From positions 1-64,000 of the forward strand of contig JBBEBP010000003.1 of assembly GCA_040882255.1 (NCBI GenBank): a stretch of DNA of 64,000 nucleotides, read 5' to 3'. The notes under the pieces are model-generated. The model saw only the letters and a list, made by a program, of their open reading frames with translations. It ran no database searches and was not told the origin of the DNA. Source of the stretch: PWQG01 sp040882255. GTDB lineage: Bacteria > Pseudomonadota > Gammaproteobacteria > Pseudomonadales > Pseudohongiellaceae. Made by a program: the position numbers and the translations under genes. Shown here one piece after another: positions 57,378-64,000 of this stretch. Position 1 is the first letter of the stretch; every line of letters starts with the position of its first letter.

Positions 57378-59215
57378 ACGTCAGTGAAGTCACAGAGTTT
57401 GTTGGGAGTCTCGAACCATTCAGGAAACTGGGTCCTGCGCAGATCAGTGCCATTTGCGGAAAGATTCATGTTTCATACTGTGCTGAAGGCAATGAACCGA
57501 GTATACCTGCAGATCGCTGGCTTCTTGTCCGTACAGGCCGCATTTTGCTGCTCGATGAACGAGGAAACATAATAGACATACTCCAGCGCGGGGATTTCCA
57601 TGGCGTTGATTCTGTATCGGATATCAGTCAGAAGGACTGGCGTCTCAAATGTGTTGAAGACAGCCTGATCTATACATTCTCACGTTCTGAATTTGAGAAA
57701 ATTATAGAAAGTAATGTGATCCTGCGTACCTACTTTCAACAGATGAAGGACAGGAAGCTCTATAAAAGGCAGGGACAGACGAGTCGACTGGGTATGCTGG
57801 AAGTAGGCGACCTTGTGAAGCGCAGCGTCATAAGCGCCAGTCCGGACTGTACCATTGCGGATGCAGTGGAAGTGATGACAAGAAACAATGTTTCATCGCT
57901 ACTTGTTGAGGAAAGAGGAAAGACAGTCGGTATATTGACCGACAAGGACTTGCGGACGCGTGTCATGGCGCGTGGACATGATTACAGTATCGCTGTCAGC
58001 GAGGTCATGACGCCGAACCCATCGACAATTTCCACTGACAGTTTTCTATTCCATGCACTGGATACAATGTGTCGGAACAACATTCGACACCTGCCGGTTG
58101 TGGACGTGAATGGTGAGCTGTCCGGAATGATCTCGGCTACCGACCTTATCCAGAAATTTCAAGCGGACCCGGTGAATCTGGTGGCAGATATTCATCGGCA
58201 GAAATGCCTGGACGGGTTGGTGGGAGTATCCGCTCGAATGCTTGATCTGGTTGAGTATATAGAGCAGATAGAACTACCTGCTTATATGGCTAGCCAGGTC
58301 ATTACCACTGTCACTGATGCACTGACTCAGCGTCTTATCGAAATGCAAATTGAAAAGAGTGGAAGTCCGCCATGCTCTTTCAGTTGGATAGCATTCGGGT
58401 CTCAAGCCAGAAAGGAACAGGCATTGAATGCAGATCAGGACAACGCGTTGTTGATAGAGGAAGACGTCAACGGGGCAATCGAGTCCTATTTTAAAAAATT
58501 GGCAGACTATGTTTGTGAAGGGCTGAATGCTTGCGGTATACCCTATTGCAAGGGAGGCATAATGGCCAGTAATGAAGCGCACCGCTTGAGCATGGCTGCA
58601 TGGAAAGGAGTATTCGGGCGCTTGATACGCTCACCTACACCCACCGCTATAATGAAAGCCGGCATTTATTTTGATTCACGCTGTATTCATGGAAGCCAGA
58701 TTCTGTTCAATGAACTGTACAGGGAAACTCTGGCCCTGACGTGTCGCAACGAACTGTTTCTACATCACCTTGCGGATGCCGCAACAAAGGTGAAAGCGCC
58801 TATTGGCATATTCGGGAAGCTTCAATCAGGAAAACAGAAAACAGGGGAAAAAGGGCTGAATCTGAAGGATAGAGGCTTGATACTGATTACTGATCTTGTA
58901 CGGGTTTATTCTCTGGATGCAGGTATATCGGAAGTGAATACCAGGGATCGACTGAATGTACTTGAAAGGGGTGATAAAGGCGTGACCTCATTAAGGTCAG
59001 ATGAGTGCCGGGACCTGCTGGCGGCATTCGATTTTCTGGCGCAGCTGCGCTGGGATAAACACCATCTGGATCTTTCCAATCAACGAACGCCCAGCAATAT
59101 TCTGAATCCGGAATCCATCCCCCCCTTACAACGTCAGCAACTGAAAGACGTATTCCATGTCATTGATAAGGCTCAACATGGAATGCGACACAGGTTTTGC
59201 GGAGAGCCATTGTGA
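57374..59215 (+). CDS. cNMP-binding/CBS/DUF294 nucleotidyltransferase
   Basis: The 613-residue protein has, in order, a cyclic-nucleotide-binding-like domain (1-130), two CBS motifs (about 140-265; VMTRNNVSSLLVEERGKTVGILTDKDLRTRV), a DUF294 nucleotidyltransferase domain with the GS...D.D signature (FGSQARKEQALNADQDNALL, near 343-362), and the DUF294 C-terminal domain. Such proteins resemble the GlnD uridylyltransferase core and are found next to SSS symporters. A role in controlling the carrier or acs by nucleotidylation is a guess. It starts at GTG 57374 and overlaps both neighbours. Confidence 0.85.
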   Translation: MNVSEVTEFVGSLEPFRKLGPAQISAICGKIHVSYCAEGNEPSIPADRWLLVRTGRILLLDERGNIIDILQRGDFHGVDSVSDISQKDWRLKCVEDSLIYTFSRSEFEKIIESNVILRTYFQQMKDRKLYKRQGQTSRLGMLEVGDLVKRSVISASPDCTIADAVEVMTRNNVSSLLVEERGKTVGILTDKDLRTRVMARGHDYSIAVSEVMTPNPSTISTDSFLFHALDTMCRNNIRHLPVVDVNGELSGMISATDLIQKFQADPVNLVADIHRQKCLDGLVGVSARMLDLVEYIEQIELPAYMASQVITTVTDALTQRLIEMQIEKSGSPPCSFSWIAFGSQARKEQALNADQDNALLIEEDVNGAIESYFKKLADYVCEGLNACGIPYCKGGIMASNEAHRLSMAAWKGVFGRLIRSPTPTAIMKAGIYFDSRCIHGSQILFNELYRETLALTCRNELFLHHLADAATKVKAPIGIFGKLQSGKQKTGEKGLNLKDRGLILITDLVRVYSLDAGISEVNTRDRLNVLERGDKGVTSLRSDECRDLLAAFDFLAQLRWDKHHLDLSNQRTPSNILNPESIPPLQRQQLKDVFHVIDKAQHGMRHRFCGEPL

Positions 59216-59850
59216 TCCGGCTGGGGCAATGGCCTTACAGGCTCGCAGGCGGTAATCGCTCGATAAAAAGACTATTTCCGGGAAAATTGGGGAACAGACT
59301 CTCTGATATGTTTTTTCTTTCTGTGGACTTCGAAATGACCGGAATGGATAGTGATCACGACTCTATAGTGAGCGTAGGTTGGGTTCCGATACGCAAACTG
59401 GCGATTGATCTTGAAGATGCATTTCACTGCTTGATCAAGGCTCCTCTCAGTGTTGGTGATAGCGCAGGCATTCATGGGATCCACGACTATGAGTTGAAGC
59501 GAGGTCTTTCATTGTGCGACGTCGTAGGCAGTTTGTTGGATGACTATCGAGAATATACATTGGTTTTCCACCATGCTGATCTGGATCTCCGTTTCTTGCA
59601 AAGCGCTATTTCGGGCTGCGGGAAAAGGCTGGAGTGTATCTCGTTCATGGATACCATGGATATCGAGAGAAGACGGTTGCTGCGCACTGGGCGGGCCTTG
59701 AAGTGGGATAGCCTGACACTTGAAAACTGTTTAAAACGCCACGGTTTGCCTGCGGGTAATCAGCATGAGGCGCTTGGTGATGCATTCTCCTGTGCTCAAC
59801 TCTTTCTCTGCCAGGTCGCCAGTTACCGGAATAAGATATCAATAGAATAG
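59212..59850 (+). CDS. DnaQ-like 3'-5' exonuclease
   Basis: From GTG 59212 (overlapping the stop of the previous gene, GTGA) the protein has 212 residues. It shows the DEDDh exonuclease motifs: SVDFEMTGMD (Exo I, D-x-E), LVFHHADLDLRFL (Exo II) and HEALGDAFSCAQLF (Exo III, H-x4-D). It should remove nucleotides from DNA or RNA 3' ends. The 4-bp overlap means it is translated with the DUF294 gene. Its link to acetate metabolism is unclear; the pair is probably carried as a unit. Confidence 0.85.
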   Translation: MIRLGQWPYRLAGGNRSIKRLFPGKLGNRLSDMFFLSVDFEMTGMDSDHDSIVSVGWVPIRKLAIDLEDAFHCLIKAPLSVGDSAGIHGIHDYELKRGLSLCDVVGSLLDDYREYTLVFHHADLDLRFLQSAISGCGKRLECISFMDTMDIERRRLLRTGRALKWDSLTLENCLKRHGLPAGNQHEALGDAFSCAQLFLCQVASYRNKISIE

Positions 59851-59908
59851 AGTCAAAGACTGATCGGCATATCTCGCCAGGTGATGTCTTGTAGAAGGTA
59901 TAGCCATT

Positions 59909-61006
59909 ATGGAAAGTCCGGGAAAGTGTAATCAAATCGACGATCTGGTATGTATCGGAGATTGGACTGTATCCTTCTTGTCATGCACTTTGCAGAAAAC
60001 AGTGGATTCAGGGGGCGAAGATACTGAGGTCAAGGTTACTCCGCGCAGTATGGATGTCCTCAAGTATCTTTGCTGTCGGCATGGCATTGTAATCAGTTTG
60101 TCGGAAATTATTTCGGAAATCTGGTCGCGGCCACGCCAGACATGCACTGATCACCTGGTGCATAAAGCTGTCGCAGAGCTGAGAAGTGCGCTGGGTGACA
60201 GTTCGATAGCTCCTAGATATATTAAAACCGTACCAAAACGTGGGTATATACTCATTGCAGATGTATCCCGGCCTGTAGAGTCCTCTACCGGCAGTAGTGA
60301 TCCAGGTGACAAAACCACGGTTCCCGAAAGGCGGACAGGGCCTGAAGAGGGTGATAAAAACAAACACCGGAAATACTACCCCGATTCGCGGGCTGGAAAC
60401 GGCATGAATCGTGATAGAGCTCTTCGCTGTGAAGAAAAGGGAATCGGTTTTCGGGCAGCGGGAACAACACTATTGGGAAAATACCGGGTTGCTGTATATG
60501 TTGTGATTTTTCTGGCCATAGCGGTGCCAGTCTATATCAGTGGAGGTCTGGACTCGGTTGGAGCAGAAAAAAGACACGTAAGATTACTGGTTTCACAAGT
60601 AGTCAATCTGGATTCTTCCGAGAGAGTCAGCGAACTGTCGGAGAATGTTTATTATGCAATATATGCCGGCCTGGGAGGGCTGGATGGTATAGATATATTC
60701 TATGATCTGACTAGTCTCGGGGTAGAGTACGAAGGAGGTGGTAGACAGGTGAAAGGCGATGTTAAGAGTAATTATACACACCTTTTGAGAGGGACTATTT
60801 CAGCCAGAAATGAATGTGCCCGGATCTACCTTCAGCTTTTTGATGCCCGGAGTGGAATGCAGCTTTATGCGGGTAAATATTCAGTCGAGGTGGAACGCGT
60901 AGTCTCACTGGAGAATCAGATCGGTGAAAATATTGCCAGTATCATTCGCTCTAACCGGGAGGGAAGCAGGGTAGAGTCCCCGGCATCATTGAGTCGTTAC
61001 CAGTAG
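59909..61006 (+). CDS. CadC-like membrane transcriptional regulator
   Basis: The 365-residue protein has an OmpR-type winged helix at the N terminus (about 40-120; VTPRSMDVLKYLCCRHGIVISLSEIISEIW and YIKTVPKRGYIL). A linker and a single membrane helix (YRVAVYVVIFLAIAVPVYISG, near 191-211) follow. The 150-residue periplasmic domain contains HLLRGTI...YLQLFDARSGMQLYAGKY, a TolB-like/adenylate-cyclase-associated pattern found in CadC-type regulators. It binds DNA while anchored in the membrane. The TonB receptor downstream is the likely target. Confidence 0.8.
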   Translation: MESPGKCNQIDDLVCIGDWTVSFLSCTLQKTVDSGGEDTEVKVTPRSMDVLKYLCCRHGIVISLSEIISEIWSRPRQTCTDHLVHKAVAELRSALGDSSIAPRYIKTVPKRGYILIADVSRPVESSTGSSDPGDKTTVPERRTGPEEGDKNKHRKYYPDSRAGNGMNRDRALRCEEKGIGFRAAGTTLLGKYRVAVYVVIFLAIAVPVYISGGLDSVGAEKRHVRLLVSQVVNLDSSERVSELSENVYYAIYAGLGGLDGIDIFYDLTSLGVEYEGGGRQVKGDVKSNYTHLLRGTISARNECARIYLQLFDARSGMQLYAGKYSVEVERVVSLENQIGENIASIIRSNREGSRVESPASLSRYQ

Positions 61007-61435
61007 CTGCAGTAAATGGAACGTTAATAATATGTGTTCCTGGAGGAAAGAGGGGGGGGGTTACAAGTACCGCGCTGTGCATGCGGCTGGAAAGGGTGGA
61101 CTAGTTCAGTAAGCCGGAATCCAGAAAGTCATTAGACTTTAGTATATGTAATTGCCCGAAAAGACAAAAAACAGGGTAAATTATATAAATAGGATGTAAA
61201 AGGGATAAGTAATAACTCGTAAATCTTGTATGGTCAGGCCAATTACATGATAAGGAGGGTTTGTGACGACGTATCGAAGTTCGAAGACGTAATGGATCAG
61301 ATAAGGAAATCTGAATAATATGTCGACTTCGATTTAAGTAAGCTATCCCGCACCTGGAGTTAGCTGCCGCAGTAAGGTGCAAAAATGTAGTTGATTGAAA
61401 AATAAACGAATATATAAGAAATGGAGATTGCTACT
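61007..61435. other. 429-bp AT-rich regulatory gap before the TonB receptor
   Basis: It holds a run of nine G (61052-61060), copy 3 of the acetate-region motif (61133-61146) overlapping an AAAGTC...GACTTT inverted repeat, and an ATCGAAG (about 61277) / CTTCGAT (about 61328) pair. I found no convincing open frame or RNA gene. The length suggests a long, regulated leader for the receptor. Confidence 0.55.
61133..61146. promoter_or_regulatory. acetate-region motif, copy 3 (upstream of TonB receptor)
   Basis: TAGAC-TTTA-GTATA matches copies 1 and 2 in both half-sites and spacing. It is 290 bp before the receptor start, farther than in the other two cases. Its GACTTTAGT (61135-61143) is identical to the reverse strand of copy 2. 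Confidence 0.4.
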
Positions 61436-64000
61436 ATGAAAACTACAAAATTAATGCCCTTTGCCAAGAGGACCCTGAGCAGCGCTATATTGATATCGCT
61501 CTATTCCGGGGTGAGTGCCACTGGAGCACTAGCTCAACAGGATTCGCCAGAGATAGAGGAAGTACTGGTGGTTGGCTCGCAGATCAGCGGAGCCCGGATT
61601 AACGAATCGCTGCCAGTATCAGTGGTTGGAACAGAAGAGATTGCGGCCACTGCCGCGCTTTCAGGTGACACCCTTTTCCGCTCGATTCCCGAGGCCGGCG
61701 ATATAACGTTTAACGGCACCTATCTGGGCGGTGGTAATTCCAATGCTGCACGTGGAGACGTTTCCACCGTTAGCCTGCGCGGGCTTGCGCAAGGTAACAC
61801 TTTGTTGCTGCTGAACGGGCGTCGGACAGTCAAGCACCCGACGGCTCAGACTGACAATGAAACACCGGTGTTTGGCTACAATGTCAATGCCTTGCCTGTG
61901 GCGGGTCTTGAACGTGTAGAGATTCTGAAAGAAGGTGCAGCAGCCTTGTATGGATCCGATGCGGTTGCTGGTGTGGTTAATAACGTGCTGCGCGATGACT
62001 TTGTTGGTACTGAGGTGTCAATGCAGTATGGCGGCGCCGAATATGATGAATGGTCAGCAAATATCCTGACGGGTCGGGACTTTTCCAACGGTCGTGGCAA
62101 CATTTCGTTTTTCGCCGGCGTCACTCATAAGGACGCCCTCACTGCTGATTCCTTCTATTTTACTCAAAATGAGGATCTACGTCCTCTGGTGGCGGGTACG
62201 TCCTTTGAGAATCATCCTGCGTTCGACGGCAGGAGCCCCGCAGCGGCCGGTTGGTTTGCCGGCACGGCTATGAATCCGGAGACCGGTCAGCCATTTTCTG
62301 GCGGCGTGCGTTCGAATGGCACTCTGGTTACGGATACCGGTGGTAATTTTGTCAGCCAGCCGAATTCGCCAGAACTGCCGGCGTGCGGCGCTGATCTGGG
62401 CAACGGAATTTGTCTCAGCGGCGGCAATCTTGGTTCGAATGATCGTCGGGCGATGGGTACGGATCGAAGAATGCCTGGTTTCACCATACTTTCCGATGCT
62501 CGCCGTTACAACATGTTTACCTTTGTCAATTACGACATCACTGACAGGACGAGTTTTTTCGGCGAGCTGGGTTACTATAAATCCAGCGCTGAGTCGCTGT
62601 CTACGGACCCTGGCGCTTTTGGTAATTGGGTCGCAGTGCCAGCACAGAACTACTACAACCCGTTCGGTCCGGTCGGTTCACCTAATCGACTGCCGGGTTT
62701 GAATATTCCTGATGAAGGACTTCCGGTTCGCGTGTTGTCTTTCCCCGGGAACAATTTCGGGCCGCGGGAGCAGTGGGTAGACAATGACCAGCTCCGCATT
62801 CTGGGCGGATTAAGGGGAGAGGTCTCAAACTGGTCCTGGGAATCGGCGGTTTTGTATAACGAAGCCAATGTCAAGGATCATCAGGAGCATGGTCAGTATT
62901 CGTTGCTGGCTGACACGCTTGCACGTACCACGCCGGATGCTTATAACGTCTTTGAACAGGGGGATGTAAATGACTGGGGCAATCCTCTCCCCCCTTCAGT
63001 TAACTCCAGAGCCGCGATCGAACCCTGGGAAATTGTTGCCGTTCGCGAGAACAACACAGCGTTGACGCTGTGGGATTTGAAGGTATCGCGTTCTGATATT
63101 ATGTCGCTTCCGGCGGGCGATGTAGGTATGGCAGGTGGCATCGAATTCCGTCGCCATGAGTATTTTGATGATCGTGATCCCCGACAAGATACGTCCATGC
63201 CCTGGACCAATGCGATTGGAGTTCGTCGTGAAAGTGACCTGGTGGGTCATAGCCCATCGCGCGATGTGGAGGGCAGTCGTAACGTGATTTCAAGCTTTGC
63301 GGAGCTTGCCGTTCCGGTTGTGGAGCCAGGGATGGAAATTCCTCTGGTAAGGTCGGTGGATATTCAGTTGGCTGCCAGGTATGAGGATTACAGTGATGTT
63401 GGTTCCGTGGTGAAGCCCAAAGTCGCCATGGGGTGGGATGTTGTAGACGGCGTTCGTCTTCGTGGTTCCTGGTCCGAGGGCTTTAAGGCGCCCAACCTGG
63501 ATGTGGTGAATCAGCAGACGCTGGATCGATTGCTGGGCCGTCGTGATAACTACCGCTGCGAAGCTGAACTGCGTGCCGGCCGGATTGACTCATTTGCCCA
63601 GTGCACTGAAAGCTACGGTGTTCAGAGTAGAAAGTCGGGTAACCCGAACCTATTGCCTGAAGAGTCGGAAAGTTTGAACTATGGTGTTGTGTTTGAACCA
63701 CAATTCCTTCCGGTTGAGTGGGGTAGCTTCACCTTTACTGTGGACCGCTGGAATATCGAACAGACCGGCATTGTAAACGCTGTCAACGATCAGGTTGCGC
63801 TGGATCTGGACTATTTATACCGTCTGCAAGGCTCAAGTAACCCCAACGTATTCCGTTACGAGCCAACACCCGCTGAAGTAGCAGCTTACGAAGGTACCGG
63901 TCTGGAGCCCGTGGGACGTGTCGAGTACACGACAGCAAGTTTCGATAATCTTGTCCCATTGGATGTTGCAGGCATTGACTTCGGGGTGGTTTACGACGGT
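61436..64000 (+). CDS. TonB-dependent receptor (cut by the window end)
   Basis: The frame from ATG 61436 stays open to the last base, 855 codons, so the C terminus is missing. The protein has a signal peptide (AILISLYSGVSATGALAQ), a TonB-box-like IEEVLVVGSQI, and a plug domain with LLLLNGRRTVKHP and VEILKEGAAALYGSDAVAGVVN. A long beta-barrel follows. The plug wording (LNGRR, YGSDAVAGV) is that of TonB receptors for large or organic nutrients, rather than classical siderophore receptors. A CadC-like regulator precedes it on the same strand, and GGAG is about 10 bp ahead of the ATG. Confidence 0.9.
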   Translation, partial: MKTTKLMPFAKRTLSSAILISLYSGVSATGALAQQDSPEIEEVLVVGSQISGARINESLPVSVVGTEEIAATAALSGDTLFRSIPEAGDITFNGTYLGGGNSNAARGDVSTVSLRGLAQGNTLLLLNGRRTVKHPTAQTDNETPVFGYNVNALPVAGLERVEILKEGAAALYGSDAVAGVVNNVLRDDFVGTEVSMQYGGAEYDEWSANILTGRDFSNGRGNISFFAGVTHKDALTADSFYFTQNEDLRPLVAGTSFENHPAFDGRSPAAAGWFAGTAMNPETGQPFSGGVRSNGTLVTDTGGNFVSQPNSPELPACGADLGNGICLSGGNLGSNDRRAMGTDRRMPGFTILSDARRYNMFTFVNYDITDRTSFFGELGYYKSSAESLSTDPGAFGNWVAVPAQNYYNPFGPVGSPNRLPGLNIPDEGLPVRVLSFPGNNFGPREQWVDNDQLRILGGLRGEVSNWSWESAVLYNEANVKDHQEHGQYSLLADTLARTTPDAYNVFEQGDVNDWGNPLPPSVNSRAAIEPWEIVAVRENNTALTLWDLKVSRSDIMSLPAGDVGMAGGIEFRRHEYFDDRDPRQDTSMPWTNAIGVRRESDLVGHSPSRDVEGSRNVISSFAELAVPVVEPGMEIPLVRSVDIQLAARYEDYSDVGSVVKPKVAMGWDVVDGVRLRGSWSEGFKAPNLDVVNQQTLDRLLGRRDNYRCEAELRAGRIDSFAQCTESYGVQSRKSGNPNLLPEESESLNYGVVFEPQFLPVEWGSFTFTVDRWNIEQTGIVNAVNDQVALDLDYLYRLQGSSNPNVFRYEPTPAEVAAYEGTGLEPVGRVEYTTASFDNLVPLDVAGIDFGVVYDG

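Overview
The window looks like chromosomal DNA of a gammaproteobacterium. Supporting this are the divergent suhB/trmJ pair, tex, ygiQ, an acs/actP-type acetate cluster with a CrbS/CrbR-like sensor and regulator, several TonB-dependent receptors and a near-canonical LexA operator. The genus cannot be named from the sequence. Most of the window (about 4.3-47 kb) is GC-rich; the first 4.2 kb and the last 17 kb are visibly more AT-rich. I saw no rRNA, tRNA or CRISPR array.

Layout. 1-4.2 kb is a defence-like island: a folded, msr/msd-like non-coding stretch, a retron-type reverse transcriptase, an overlapping OLD-type ATPase-TOPRIM effector, and a convergent PD-(D/E)XK protein. 4.3-10 kb is one giant UvrA-like gene (two UvrA units fused, four ABC cassettes) behind a LexA box. 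10.05-10.62 kb is a nested palindromic repeat region. 10.7-19.7 kb holds an orphan HicB-like protein with its own promoter/operator, a DUF2141-MipA fusion, a dGTPase, a 50-residue ORF, tag (3-methyladenine glycosylase), a DUF3301 protein, a three-gene histidine kinase/response regulator operon and a lipoprotein.

19.7-36.8 kb holds a sugar dehydrogenase-like secreted protein, three radical SAM proteins (including YgiQ), a TSUP exporter, a triple-repeat secreted protein with a TetR regulator, an operon containing a gutted carboxylesterase, MATE, a SuhB that has lost its metal ligands, TrmJ, Tex and an EAL protein. 37-47.2 kb holds a cytochrome c/Vgb-like propeller protein, a TonB receptor, a redoxin-cytochrome-copper monooxygenase fusion with a strong terminator, and an RND efflux pair.

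47.4-64 kb holds a Tat-exported DUF1326 protein and then an acetate-use cluster: acs, a LuxR-type regulator, an SSS-domain hybrid kinase, DUF4212 plus SSS symporter, a conserved small protein, a cNMP/CBS/DUF294 nucleotidyltransferase and a 3'-5' exonuclease (the last genes overlap by 4 bp). A CadC-like membrane regulator and a TonB receptor cut by the window edge follow. Three copies of an inverted motif TAGAC-N4-GT(A/C)T(A/G) lie upstream of acs, between the kinase and the symporter, and upstream of the last receptor; they may define one regulon.

Best candidates for new biology: the retron-like module with its own folded RNA, the SOS-controlled double UvrA, the nested palindromic repeat, the metal-site-dead SuhB, the three-domain copper oxygenase, and the shared operator motif of the acetate region.
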